Position numbers and translations under genes: made by a program
Part shown: in pieces, positions 53,194 through 61,975 of the stretch
Layout: every line of letters begins with the position of its first letter
Position numbering within the stretch: position 1 is the first letter of the stretch
From: Streptomyces sp. TLI_105
Lineage (GTDB): Bacteria > Actinomycetota > Actinomycetes > Streptomycetales > Streptomycetaceae
Direction of reading: 5' to 3'
Assembly: GCF_900105415.1 (NCBI RefSeq)
Contig: NZ_FNSM01000001.1
Location: 4,368,501 to 4,432,500, forward strand
Length of the DNA stretch: 64,000 nt
Notes under the pieces: model-generated
What the model saw: the letters and a program-made list of their open reading frames with translations, nothing else
What the model was told of the DNA's origin: nothing
The model's database searches: none

Positions 53194-54591
53194 TCAGGGG
53201 GCCCGGGTCTCCAGCGGCGGGGCGAGCCGGTCCAGGAGCGCGGTGAACTCCGGCCGGCCGTCCGTCGCCCAGTACGGCCCCGCCGGCCACAGCGGGCGCC
53301 CCTCGATCCAGGGCACGACGAACGGCATGCGACCGTCGGGGGTGAAGTCCCGCCAGCCGTGCAGCCAGGCGGTGCCGACGGGCCGGGGCGGCAGCCCGCG
53401 GCGCGGCTCCTTCGGCGGGCCGGGCGGAATCAGCGGGAGCAGCCCCTCGGGCTGGACGTACAGACCGCCGTGCACGGGGAACAGCACCAGGACGGGACCG
53501 CCGCCCTGCGGGTCGTACAGCAGGACGTACCGGCGCGGGGTGGGCGGGGAGGAGGTCGCGGCCCGGGCCATCAGCCGCGCCGCGGGCCTGCCGGTGACCA
53601 GCAGGCCGTAGCAGGAGTACACGAGAGCGCCCAGGACCAGCAGACCGATGGCGTACAGCTTCACGGCGCCCTCCTCCGGCGGTCCGGTCAGCGCGACCGC
53701 GCCGACGGCCGCGCAGAACGCGAGCGCGACCAGCACCCGGGTCGTTCCGGCGGCTCGCCGCAGGCTCCGCACCCGCCACCAGGCCACCTTGCGCACGTCC
53801 GCCTCCGGGCGGAGCGCCTTGCCCGGCGGCATGGCCTGGCGCCGGGCGTGGGCGGCGAGCACCGCGTACGTCGGCCCGGACGCGGGACGCGCCTGGTCGA
53901 GCCGTACGGAACGGCCGTGCACGGTGACGGGCACGTCCACGGCGTCGGGCACGTCCACGGCCACGGGTCCGGTGACAGGCACGTCCGCGGCCACGGCCAC
54001 GGGCCCGGTGACAGGCACGGGCGCCGGCTCCTGAGGCTGCCTCGGGGCCGCCCGGAGCATCAGCCCCTCCGACTCCGCGCGCGCGACGATCCGGCGGCGC
54101 ACACGCGCGCCGCGCAGCGGCTTCGCCCAGATCAGCTCCCCGCCGCCGGGCGGGGCGAGGACCCCGCCCCTGCGCGGGTCGCCGCACCACCACAGGACGC
54201 CGTCCGGACCCGGCCGCAGCAGCTCGTAGCGCTGCCGGGTCGTGATCACCGTCAGCGGCCACGCCTCGCCGCCGTCCGGGGAGCGCAGCACGACGCTCGT
54301 CGCGTACCGGCTCTGGCCGACCGCCACGGCGGGGTGAGCCGACCAGACGCCCGCGCCGAGGGCCCGCCGCATCCGCCGCGCGAGGACCAGCGAGCCGATC
54401 CCGCCGCCCACCGAGACGATCCCGAGCGCGAGGACCCAGGAGACCGGGCCGGAGACCCCGATGATCCCGGTGATCCCGACGGCGGCGGCCAGGGCGAGCG
54501 TCACGACCCCCACGACGATCAGCCGCCCCGCTCTTCGCCGGTACCGCTCCAGCGCCCCCGCCGTCGCCTCGACGCCCAGCGCACCCGTCAT
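53194..54591 (-). CDS. membrane protein of unknown function
   Basis: The 465-residue protein has two N-terminal helices (about 24-70), a soluble stretch with QSRYATSVVLRSPDGGEAWP and a run of PVTGPVAV/DVPDAVDV-like repeats (about 205-235), a second helix pair (about 300-350) and a C-terminal domain with GGLYVQPEGLLPLIPPGPPK. The layout, with two membrane pairs around a linker, recalls Streptomyces membrane proteins of unknown role; I recognise no domain. GGGGGAC is six bases before ATG 54591. It is convergent with the MarR/GbsR gene, with no gap. Confidence 0.7.
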   Translation of the reverse strand: MTGALGVEATAGALERYRRRAGRLIVVGVVTLALAAAVGITGIIGVSGPVSWVLALGIVSVGGGIGSLVLARRMRRALGAGVWSAHPAVAVGQSRYATSVVLRSPDGGEAWPLTVITTRQRYELLRPGPDGVLWWCGDPRRGGVLAPPGGGELIWAKPLRGARVRRRIVARAESEGLMLRAAPRQPQEPAPVPVTGPVAVAADVPVTGPVAVDVPDAVDVPVTVHGRSVRLDQARPASGPTYAVLAAHARRQAMPPGKALRPEADVRKVAWWRVRSLRRAAGTTRVLVALAFCAAVGAVALTGPPEEGAVKLYAIGLLVLGALVYSCYGLLVTGRPAARLMARAATSSPPTPRRYVLLYDPQGGGPVLVLFPVHGGLYVQPEGLLPLIPPGPPKEPRRGLPPRPVGTAWLHGWRDFTPDGRMPFVVPWIEGRPLWPAGPYWATDGRPEFTALLDRLAPPLETRAP

Positions 54592-54679
54592 CGCACGTCC
54601 CCCGCCCACCCGGTCGATGTCAGCTGACGCTAGGCCCTGCACGGTGCGAAGCGCCAGCCGCAATCCGGCGGGCGTCGGC

Positions 54680-55483
54680 CTACGCCGTGTCCCGGGGCAG
54701 GGTCAGCCCCCACGCCCCCGCCCGGACCGTCCACGTCCGCCGCCGCACCGGCCCCGCGACCCGGCCGTCCGCGCGGTAGCGGAAGTCGGGGCCCGAGACG
54801 GTGAGGGCGTGGGCGACGGCGTGGCGCGGCGGGGCCGCCGACGGGTGGACGGTCACCTCCGCCGTACCGCCCGCGGAGCGGACCGACAGGCCCTCCACCG
54901 GCGCGTCGACGTCGGCGAGCAGCACCCCGTCCGCCTCCACCCGCAGCGGGTGGAGGCGGACGGCGAGGGCCGAGGGGGCCGGCCGGACGAGGGTGCGGAC
55001 GAGGGAGCGGCAGGTGCCCCAGACGGACGGCGCCGCCGGGGCGAGATCGGGCAGGCCCGGCACCAGGAGGTCACCGAGGACGACGCCGTCGCTGTCGTCG
55101 ACGAGCAGGTCGAGACGGCGCACGGCCCCGTGGAGGACCGCCCGCGCCGCCGCCGGCGTGGAGCGCGGCACGCCGAGCGCGTGGGCCACCTCCAGGTCGT
55201 CCGGGGCGCCGATCGGGACGAGCGAGAGGGCCCCCTCGGCGAGCTCCCGCTCGCGGTGCAGCAGGGCCACCGTGCGGAGCAGCGCGCGGTCGTCGCCGAG
55301 GACGACGAGGCGCCGGGAGCCGCGCCGGGCCAGGGCCCGGCAGAATTCCTCGGGGTCGTCCGGCAGGCAGATCTTCGCCTCCGCGCCCGCGGACAGCACG
55401 TCTTTCGCGATCCGTACGGACTCGCCGTCATTTCGGCGGGCGACCGGGTCGACGATGACCAGCAGCTGGTCGTGATCCGACAC
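54680..55483 (-). CDS. diacylglycerol kinase family protein
   Basis: The 267-residue protein resembles the diacylglycerol/sphingosine kinase-like fold: LLVIVDPVARRNDGESVRIA at the start, LVVLGDDRALLRTVALLHRE in place of the usual GGDGT motif, and LVPIGAPDDLEVAHALGVP (usually LxPxGTxNDxA). The GGDGT glycines are replaced by GDDRA, so catalysis is doubtful; it may be a degenerate lipid kinase. GGAAGGA precedes GTG 55483. It is divergent from purA, a neighbour pair I recall as conserved in Streptomyces. Confidence 0.78.
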   Translation of the reverse strand: MSDHDQLLVIVDPVARRNDGESVRIAKDVLSAGAEAKICLPDDPEEFCRALARRGSRRLVVLGDDRALLRTVALLHRERELAEGALSLVPIGAPDDLEVAHALGVPRSTPAAARAVLHGAVRRLDLLVDDSDGVVLGDLLVPGLPDLAPAAPSVWGTCRSLVRTLVRPAPSALAVRLHPLRVEADGVLLADVDAPVEGLSVRSAGGTAEVTVHPSAAPPRHAVAHALTVSGPDFRYRADGRVAGPVRRRTWTVRAGAWGLTLPRDTA

Positions 55484-55517
55484 CTCGGTCCTTCCTCGGG
55501 TAGCATCTTTGTGCAAG

Positions 55518-55545
55518 AGCCCCTTGCGCTATTGCGCCAGGGGCT
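55518..55545. promoter_or_regulatory. hairpin in the purA/DGK-like divergent region
   Basis: AGCCCCTTGCGC and GCGCCAGGGGCT form 12-base arms (one mismatch) with a four-base loop, 82 bases before the purA start. It resembles a terminator, so it could attenuate purA transcription or separate the divergent units. Confidence 0.5.
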
Positions 55546-55626
55546 TCGTCTATTCCGGGGCACACCGGTGAGGCGGCGTACGCCCCCTGACCTTGGACAT
55601 GCCCCACCCGGAAGGGGTGTACGCCT

Positions 55627-56910
55627 GTGCCCGCACTTGTGCTGCTCGGTGCTCAGTGGGGTGACGAGGGCAAGGGAAAGGCCACCGACCTCCTCGGTGG
55701 ATCCGTGGACTACGTGGTGCGTTACCAGGGCGGCAACAATGCCGGCCACACGGTCGTCGTCGGCGACCAGAAGTACGCACTGCATCTCCTCCCTTCCGGA
55801 ATCCTCTCCCCGGGGTGCACCCCGGTGATCGGAAACGGTGTCGTCGTCGACCCGGCGGTCCTGCTCTCCGAGCTGAGCGGACTGAACGAGCGCGGCGTGG
55901 ACACGTCGAAGCTCCTGATCAGCGGCAACGCCCACCTGATCACCCCGTACAACGTCACCCTCGACAAGGTGACGGAACGGTTCCTCGGCAAGCGCAAGAT
56001 CGGCACCACGGGTCGCGGCATCGGCCCGACCTACGCCGACAAGATCAACCGCGTCGGCATCCGGGTCCAGGACCTGTACGACGAGTCGATCCTCACCCAG
56101 AAGGTCGAAGCGGCCCTGGAGGGGAAGAACCAGCTCCTCGCCAAGCTGTACAACCGCCGCGCGATCGACGCCGCGCAGATCGTCGAGGAGATGCTCCAGT
56201 ACGCGGAGCAGATCAAGCCGTACGTCGCGGACACCACCCTGATCCTCAACAACGCGCTCGACGAGGACAAGGTCGTGCTCTTCGAGGGCGGCCAGGGCAC
56301 GCTCCTGGACGTCGACCACGGCACGTACCCCTTCGTCACCTCCTCGAACCCGACCGCGGGCGGCGCCTGCACGGGTGCGGGCGTGGGCCCGACGAAGATC
56401 TCCCGCGTCATCGGCATCCTCAAGGCGTACACGACCCGCGTCGGCGCCGGCCCGTTCCCGACGGAGCTGTTCGACGAGGACGGCGAGGCGCTGCGGCGCA
56501 TCGGCGGCGAGCGCGGTGTCACCACCGGCCGTGACCGCCGCTGCGGCTGGTTCGACGCGGTCATCGCCCGCTACGCGACCCGGGTCAACGGCCTGACGGA
56601 CTTCTTCCTCACCAAGCTCGACGTGCTGACGGGCTGGGAGCAGATCCCGGTCTGCGTCGCGTACGAGATCGACGGCAAGCGCGTCGAGGAGCTGCCGTAC
56701 TCGCAGACCGACTTCCACCACGCGAAGCCGATCTACGAGATGCTGCCGGGCTGGTCCGAGGACATCACCAAGGCGAAGACCTTCGCGGACCTGCCGAAGA
56801 ACGCGCAGGCGTACGTGAAGGCGCTGGAGGAGATGTCGGGCGCCCCGATCTCCGCGATCGGCGTGGGCCCCGGCCGCACGGAGACGATCGAGATCAACTC
56901 GTTCCTGTAG
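55627..56910 (+). CDS. purA: adenylosuccinate synthetase
   Basis: The 427-residue enzyme makes adenylosuccinate from IMP, aspartate and GTP, the first committed step to AMP. It has the P-loop QWGDEGKGK (about residue 10) with the catalytic Asp, NAGHTVVVG with the catalytic His41, [35 protein letters not shown] and [12 protein letters not shown] near the C-terminus. Length and motifs are normal. The start is GTG 55627 at the first Met of the family ([11 protein letters not shown]). It is monocistronic, followed by the hairpin at 56926-56977. Confidence 0.98.
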   Translation: MPALVLLGAQWGDEGKGKATDLLGGSVDYVVRYQGGNNAGHTVVVGDQKYALHLLPSGILSPGCTPVIGNGVVVDPAVLLSELSGLNERGVDTSKLLISGNAHLITPYNVTLDKVTERFLGKRKIGTTGRGIGPTYADKINRVGIRVQDLYDESILTQKVEAALEGKNQLLAKLYNRRAIDAAQIVEEMLQYAEQIKPYVADTTLILNNALDEDKVVLFEGGQGTLLDVDHGTYPFVTSSNPTAGGACTGAGVGPTKISRVIGILKAYTTRVGAGPFPTELFDEDGEALRRIGGERGVTTGRDRRCGWFDAVIARYATRVNGLTDFFLTKLDVLTGWEQIPVCVAYEIDGKRVEELPYSQTDFHHAKPIYEMLPGWSEDITKAKTFADLPKNAQAYVKALEEMSGAPISAIGVGPGRTETIEINSFL

Positions 56911-56925
56911 GAAGCACCCGCAGGC

Positions 56926-56977
56926 CGCCGCGCGCCGTCCGCGCCCCTACTCCACGGGGGGCGGGCGGCGCGCGGCG
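56926..56977 (+). terminator. terminator of purA
   Basis: The arms CGCCGCGCGCC and GGCGCGCGGCG pair at the ends of a GC-rich stem-loop 16 bases after purA. The following 57000-57171 is non-coding as far as I can tell. Confidence 0.75.
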
Positions 56978-57171
56978 CTGTGTCCGGACCCGCGGAGGAG
57001 CCCAGGGGTTCCGGGGATCGGCCGTGCGGGTCCAGGCGATGCCGTCCGCCCCGCACGCGTCCTCCGACGAGGTCTCGTCGAGCACGGTTCCCGCCGGTCT
57101 GCCGAGCCGGGGCGAGTGGTGGAGCTCCAGCCGCATGCGCAGTCGCTCCACCGGCGGATCCGCACGGATCG

Positions 57172-58002
57172 TCAGGAGTCGACCTTCGTGTCCCGGCCGA
57201 CCTTCTCCCAGGTCGTCAGGTCGGAACGGACCTGCTCCAGGTGCGCGTGGATCGCGTCGATCGAGTCGGAGCCGAGGGCGAGCCGCAGCGGGGTCTCGTC
57301 GGCGTTCAGGGCGGCGAGGACGGCCGCGGCGGCCTTGGCCGGGTCGCCCTCCTCGGTGCCCCCGCCGGTCTCGACGTAGGTGCGGGTGGCGCCGACCGTC
57401 TCGGCGTAGTCCTCGATGGAGCCCCCGCTGACGCCGCCCTTCCCGAGGAGGCTGGTGCGGAAGGCGCCGGGCTCGACGACGAGGACGTCGATGCCGAGCG
57501 GGCGGACCTCGGTGGCGAGGGCCTCGGAGAGGCCCTCCAGGGCGAACTTGGTCGCGCTGTAGGCGCCGAAGCCGGGCAGCGACATCTGCCCGCCCATGCT
57601 GCTGACCTGCACGATCGCGCCCGAGCGGCGGGCCCGCATGTGGGGCAGGACGGCGCGGGTGAGGGCGGCGGGGCCGAAGACGTGCACGTCGAAGAGGGAG
57701 CGGAGCTCCTCGTCGGTGGTCTCCTCGACGGAGCCGACGTGGGTGCGGCCCGCGTTGTTGACGAGGACGTCGACGCGGCCGTGGCGCTCGACGAGCTCGG
57801 CGACGACCCGGTCGACCGCCGCCGCGTCGGTGACGTCCAGGGCGACCGGGTCGACCTGGTCGGGGTGGGCGGCGACCAGGTCGTCCAGGGTCTCGGTGCG
57901 GCGGGCCGCGGCGACGACGACGTCGCCGGCGGCGATCGCGGCCTCGGCGAAGGCGCGCCCGAAGCCGCTGTTCGCGCCGGTGATCAGCCAGACCTTGCTC
58001 AT
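57172..58002 (-). CDS. SDR-family oxidoreductase
   Basis: The 276-residue classical short-chain dehydrogenase has cofactor-binding TGANSGFGRAFAEA (about residue 8) and an Arg pair (AARRTE) that favours NADP(H), VLNNAG-type VLVNNAGRTH, and the active-site Ser-Tyr-Lys in IVQVSSMGGQMSLPGFGAYS and ATKFALEG. It resembles the large group of Streptomyces SDRs regulated by adjacent divergent HTH regulators. The substrate is unknown. It is divergent from a LysR gene, with 101 bases between the starts. Confidence 0.92.
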   Translation of the reverse strand: MSKVWLITGANSGFGRAFAEAAIAAGDVVVAAARRTETLDDLVAAHPDQVDPVALDVTDAAAVDRVVAELVERHGRVDVLVNNAGRTHVGSVEETTDEELRSLFDVHVFGPAALTRAVLPHMRARRSGAIVQVSSMGGQMSLPGFGAYSATKFALEGLSEALATEVRPLGIDVLVVEPGAFRTSLLGKGGVSGGSIEDYAETVGATRTYVETGGGTEEGDPAKAAAAVLAALNADETPLRLALGSDSIDAIHAHLEQVRSDLTTWEKVGRDTKVDS

Positions 58003-58103
58003 GTTCGTGCTCCCCCTCGTGGGCCCCGCCGGGTGGCGGTTCGCTGTCTCGACAAGCTTGGGACGGCGGGACGTTGTCCGTCCAAGATCCGACGTGATAA
58101 CCC

Positions 58104-59009
58104 ATGGCTATGGATGTGCACGGGCGGGATCTGCGGTACTTCCTCGCGGTCGCCGAGGAGCTCCACTTCACGCGGGCCGCCGAGCGGCTGTACGTCTCGC
58201 AGCCCGCGCTCAGCAAGCAGATCCGCGCCCTGGAGCGGCAGCTCGGCGCGCCGCTCTTCGACCGAGGCCGGCAGGGCGTGGCCCTCACCCCCGCCGGCAC
58301 GGCCCTGCTGCCGCACGCGCGGGCCGTGCTCGCCGCGTGGGACGAGGGCCGGGAGGCGTTACGGCAGGCCAGGGCGGCCGCCGACGGCACCCTGGTCGTC
58401 GGCATGAGCACCAGCCCCGGCCGCGGCGGGCTGCTGCCCGCGATCCGGTCCCGGTTCACCGAGGCGCACCCGGAGGCCCGGCTCAGGCTGCGCCAGGTGG
58501 GCTGGGAGGACCCGACGGCGGGCCTCGCGGACGGCACCAGCGATGTGGCCTTCGTGTGGCTGCCGCTGGCCGGGGCGGACCGTTTCCGCTGGGTCGTCGT
58601 CGCGACCGAGCCCCGCCTCGTCGCCCTGCCCGAGGCGCATCCCCTGGCCGCCCGGGACGACCTGGACTTCGCCGAGCTCCTCGACGAACCCTTCCTCGCC
58701 CTTCCCGCCACCGGCCCCGAGCTCCGCGACCACTGGCTGGCCGTGGACGCCCGGGGCGGCCGCCCGCCGGTCGTCGGCGCCGAGATCGCCAGCGCGGACG
58801 AGGCGTACGAGGCGCTGGTCGACGGCCTCGGCGTCTGCCTGGTCGCCGCCGGGAACGCCTCGCTCCTCACCCGCGGCGGCGTCGTGACCCGCCCCGTCCG
58901 CGGCGTCACCCCGAGCCGCTTCGCCCTCGCCTGGCGCACCACCGACCCCCGCCCCCTGGTCCACGACTACGCCCGCGCGGCCTCCGATGTCGTCTCGCGC
59001 GAGGCCTGA
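58104..59009 (+). CDS. LysR-family regulator with a TTA codon
   Basis: The 301-residue LTTR has an N-terminal winged HTH (about 6-65: LRYFLAVAEELHFTRAAERL, then SQPALSKQIRALERQLGAPL) and a periplasmic-binding-like effector domain (about 95-295). Codon 86 is TTA (58359-58361), so full expression should need the bldA tRNA and be linked to later growth. It is divergent from the SDR gene and most likely regulates it. ATG 58104 is used; ATG 58110 is two codons downstream. The rare codon is in the hinge region after the HTH. Confidence 0.92.
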   Translation: MAMDVHGRDLRYFLAVAEELHFTRAAERLYVSQPALSKQIRALERQLGAPLFDRGRQGVALTPAGTALLPHARAVLAAWDEGREALRQARAAADGTLVVGMSTSPGRGGLLPAIRSRFTEAHPEARLRLRQVGWEDPTAGLADGTSDVAFVWLPLAGADRFRWVVVATEPRLVALPEAHPLAARDDLDFAELLDEPFLALPATGPELRDHWLAVDARGGRPPVVGAEIASADEAYEALVDGLGVCLVAAGNASLLTRGGVVTRPVRGVTPSRFALAWRTTDPRPLVHDYARAASDVVSREA

Positions 59010-59083
59010 ACTCGCCTTGTTTCAAAGGGTGGTTGGGTGCTTAATGGGGCTCCGTTTCAGCTCGGCACAGCACAGGGGGAAGC

Positions 59084-59722
59084 ATGGGAACACCGCCACC
59101 GCCGGCCTCACCGCCACCGCCGCCCGACCGCCCGTGGCAGACCAGGGACGCCGCGCCGACCGTCGCCGCGCCGACGGCTCTTCCGCTGGTCATCAGCAAG
59201 CGGCTGCTCTGGGTGAACGGCGCGGCGTACCCCCTGGAGAACATCGTCCGCGTCTACACGTTCGTCCTCCGGCCCCGCAAGGTCGAGGCCGTCCGCGTGT
59301 TCGTGAAACGGGTGGCGCTCACGCTGCTCGTGGCGCTCGGGATCAGCCTCTTCGCCTTCCTGGCCAACGGATTCAGCTCGGGCCGGGAGCCGTCCGCGTT
59401 CGCCGGCTTCCTGCTGCAGATTTCCTTCCTGGGCGTCCTCGGCGCGCTGATCTGGGCCCTGGTCGACATGCTGGCCGTCGTCACCGCGTCCGCGCACGAC
59501 GTCCTGGCCATCGAGACGAACGGCCGGTCGACCGCGATGGTCTCCGGGGAGCCCCGGTACCTGAACGAACTCGTCGTACGGATCGCGTCCGCGATCGACA
59601 AGCCGGACGCGGAGCTCACGGTCACGGTGGGGGCGCTGACGATCAGCAACCCCAGCAACTACTACTTCGGCGACGCCGTGAACATCTACGGCGGCGACGG
59701 CCACACGGGGGTGTCCAAGTGA
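59084..59722 (+). CDS. DUF6232 family membrane protein with C-terminal amyloid-like motif
   Basis: The 212-residue protein has a Pro-rich N-terminus, a DUF6232-type beta strand region (LPLVISKRLLWVNGAAYPLE, about 37-56, then IVRVYTFVLRPRKVE), two membrane helices (about 75-135) and a cytoplasmic domain. The C-terminus ends NYYFGDAVNIYGGDGHTGVSK, a motif repeated with variation at the N-terminus of the next protein. The next start overlaps this stop by four bases. DUF6232 is of unknown role. I infer that the shared motif could allow the two proteins to assemble. Confidence 0.78.
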   Translation: MGTPPPPASPPPPPDRPWQTRDAAPTVAAPTALPLVISKRLLWVNGAAYPLENIVRVYTFVLRPRKVEAVRVFVKRVALTLLVALGISLFAFLANGFSSGREPSAFAGFLLQISFLGVLGALIWALVDMLAVVTASAHDVLAIETNGRSTAMVSGEPRYLNELVVRIASAIDKPDAELTVTVGALTISNPSNYYFGDAVNIYGGDGHTGVSK

Positions 59723-60057
59723 CCGGCGACAACAACTACTACGGGGACGCGGTCCACATCAACGGCGGCCGGGGCCACACCGGCATCGTCCACCACCATC
59801 ACGCCCCGCGGGCCACCCTGGAGGAGACGCTGCGAGCCGTCGTGGAGCTGGCGCGGGCGCTGCGCGGCGAGGTGCCGGAGGAGGACCGCGCCTCCATCGA
59901 CGACGCGCTGCCCGTCCTCGCCGACGGTCCGTCCGCCGAGCCGGCGGCCCGCCGACGCTCGCTGATGGCGCTCGCTGCGGTCGCCGCCACCGTCGGCGCC
60001 ATCGGCCAGCCCCTCCTGGACTCCGTCCGGGCCGCGCTCGAACTCATCGCGCGCTAG
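59719..60057 (+). CDS. small membrane protein with N-terminal amyloid-like motif
   Basis: The 112-residue protein begins with NNYYGDAVHINGGRGHTGIV and a His run, matching the C-terminal tail of the upstream DUF6232 protein. A helical region follows (about 33-75, ATLEETLRAVVELARALRGE), then a C-terminal hydrophobic segment (about 82-112, SLMALAAVAATVGAIGQPLL). GTG 59719 overlaps the preceding stop (GTGA), so translation is coupled. The layout, with a motif at the N-terminus plus a possible membrane-active effector, resembles bacterial amyloid-signalling partners. No known domain is recognised. It is convergent with the kinase gene, three bases away. Confidence 0.75.
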   Translation: MTGDNNYYGDAVHINGGRGHTGIVHHHHAPRATLEETLRAVVELARALRGEVPEEDRASIDDALPVLADGPSAEPAARRRSLMALAAVAATVGAIGQPLLDSVRAALELIAR

Positions 60058-60060
60058 GAG

Positions 60061-61941
60061 TCACTCCCGGACGAACTCGGCCGGTTCCCCGTCCGCCGTC
60101 ATCCCGTACACCTGGAGCCGCTCCCTGCCCTGCCACTGGACGAGGCGGAGGTTGCTGGAGCCGTTCTCGGCGCAGTCCGGGTCCCAGCTTGCCGGGTCGC
60201 GGGTCTCCGGGCCGAGGACGAGGAGGGAGCCCGCGCTGCCGACGACGGCGGTGGTCGCGCAGTCGACGTCGTCGGCGAGCAGGTTCCCCTGGTCGTCCAT
60301 GCGCGGGTACGACTGCTCGAAGCGCACGAGCGGGGCGCCGACCGGGCCCTGGGTGATGGTGACCCGGTAGGACCAGCGGTCGGGTTCGGGCTGGGTCACC
60401 GTGTCCGGCGCCTGCTTCCAGGTGCCGACGTAGGCGGCGGGGACGACGTCCGTGCCGGACCTGACCCGGCGGAAGGTGCTCCTGGCGACGCCGGAGCCCC
60501 ATTCGACGACGTCGGTCGAGCGCAGCCTGAGGGTCTGGCGGGCGGCCGGGGTGCAGCGCTGGGCGGGGATGCTCGCGGTGATCTCGGCCTCGCCGAGGAC
60601 GAGTTCGCCGTCGGTGGCGGAGACCAGGGTGGACCGGCCGATGCACAGCAGTTCGCCGGTGACGTGGGTGTAGACGGCGGCCTTGGCGCCCGCGGGGCCC
60701 TGCGTGATCTCGATCCGGCTGGTCTCGTAGGGCGCGTTCGCCGTGCCCTTGAGGACGCCTTCCCAGGCGCCGAGGAAGGCGGCGGGGACGATCCCGGCGG
60801 GAGGACGGCCAGTGCCGCCCTTCCCACCGCCGACCGCCGTGCCGCCGGAGTCGTCGCCCCGACCGGGCCAGTAGGCGTACGCGACGGTGGCCGCCGCCGC
60901 GACGGCGAGGGCCGTGACGGCGGCGAGGAGGACGGTGCGGCCCCGGCGCCGGTGCGCGGAAGGCGCGGTGGGCTCGGCGGGCTCGGTGGAGGCGGTGCCG
61001 GCCGGCGGGGGAGTGTCGGAGGCGGCCGGGGCGCCCTCCACGGGGGCGGAACCCTCCGCTTCGAGCAGCTGCGCCGCGTGCCGCCCGAGCCGCGCCAGGA
61101 CGTCCGCCGGGAGCCAGGGGTCGGCGACCGGCAGGGTCTCGACGATCTCGGTCGCCGTGGGCCGGGCCGCCGGGTCCTTGGCGAGACAGGCCCGGATGAG
61201 TCCGGAGAGCTCGGGCGGCAGGTCCGTCAGGTCGGGCTCGTCGTGGGCGATGCGGAACATGGTGGCGTGGACGCCGCTGTCCGCCGTGCCGAAGGGGGCG
61301 CGGCCGGTCGCCGCGTACGCGAGCACGGACCCGAGGCAGAAGACCTCCGACGCGGGGCCGACGTGGTCGCCGCGGACCTGCTCGGGCGACATGAAGCCGG
61401 GGGAGCCGACGACCGCCCCGGTGGTGGTCAGGTTGCCGCCGTCGGCGACGGTGTCGACGGCGCGGGCGATGCCGAAGTCGATGATTCGCGGCCCGTCGAC
61501 GGTCAGCAGCACGTTGGACGGTTTGAGGTCGCGGTGGACGAGCCCGGCGGCGTGGATGTGGTCGAGGGCGCGGGCGAGCCCGGACGCCAGGGCCCGTACG
61601 GTCGCGGGCGGCAGCGGCCCGAACTCGTCGCCGACGACGGTCCGCAGCGAAGGACCCGGTACGTATCCGATGGCGACCCACGGCGAGTCGGCGGTGGTGT
61701 CCGAGCCGAGGACGGGCGCGGTGCCGGTGCCGCCGACCCGTTCCAGGGCGGCGACCTCGCGGGCGAAGCGGCGCCGGAACTCGTCCTGGGCGGCCAGCTC
61801 CGCGTGCACCACCTTGACCGCGACGGTCCGCCCGCCGGCCGAGCGCGCCAGGAACACCCGGCCCATCCCGCCGACCCCGAGGCGGCCGATCAGGCGGAAC
61901 GGGCCGACGCTGACCGGATCTTCCGCGTTCAATGACTCCAC
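60061..61941 (-). CDS. membrane Ser/Thr protein kinase
   Basis: The 626-residue Hanks-type kinase has a kinase domain (about 10-275) with GVGGMGRVFLARS (P-loop), VAVKVVH (catalytic Lys), GLVHRDLKPSNVLL (catalytic loop Asp) and IDFGIARAV (DFG). A Pro/Ala-rich juxtamembrane region, one membrane helix (about 335-358) and an extracellular C-terminal part with two similar beta-rich repeats (each with AAFLGAWEGVL- and AAYVGTWKQAP-like starts) follow. No PASTA domains are present. The extracellular part has paired cysteines. It probably senses an external ligand. ATG 61941 is the start. The next gene upstream on this strand (61976-63502) may share its transcript. Confidence 0.9.
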   Translation of the reverse strand: MESLNAEDPVSVGPFRLIGRLGVGGMGRVFLARSAGGRTVAVKVVHAELAAQDEFRRRFAREVAALERVGGTGTAPVLGSDTTADSPWVAIGYVPGPSLRTVVGDEFGPLPPATVRALASGLARALDHIHAAGLVHRDLKPSNVLLTVDGPRIIDFGIARAVDTVADGGNLTTTGAVVGSPGFMSPEQVRGDHVGPASEVFCLGSVLAYAATGRAPFGTADSGVHATMFRIAHDEPDLTDLPPELSGLIRACLAKDPAARPTATEIVETLPVADPWLPADVLARLGRHAAQLLEAEGSAPVEGAPAASDTPPPAGTASTEPAEPTAPSAHRRRGRTVLLAAVTALAVAAAATVAYAYWPGRGDDSGGTAVGGGKGGTGRPPAGIVPAAFLGAWEGVLKGTANAPYETSRIEITQGPAGAKAAVYTHVTGELLCIGRSTLVSATDGELVLGEAEITASIPAQRCTPAARQTLRLRSTDVVEWGSGVARSTFRRVRSGTDVVPAAYVGTWKQAPDTVTQPEPDRWSYRVTITQGPVGAPLVRFEQSYPRMDDQGNLLADDVDCATTAVVGSAGSLLVLGPETRDPASWDPDCAENGSSNLRLVQWQGRERLQVYGMTADGEPAEFVRE

Positions 61942-61975
61942 GTCGCCAGAGCATGCCAGACGGCGAGATCGGCGA

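Noticed and set aside
56947..57165. A 72-codon minus-strand frame between purA and the SDR gene.
   Set aside because: It is Arg/Pro/Ser-rich with no ribosome binding site or recognisable motif. Another minus frame reads more smoothly (RLRMRLELHHSPRLG) but also lacks support.
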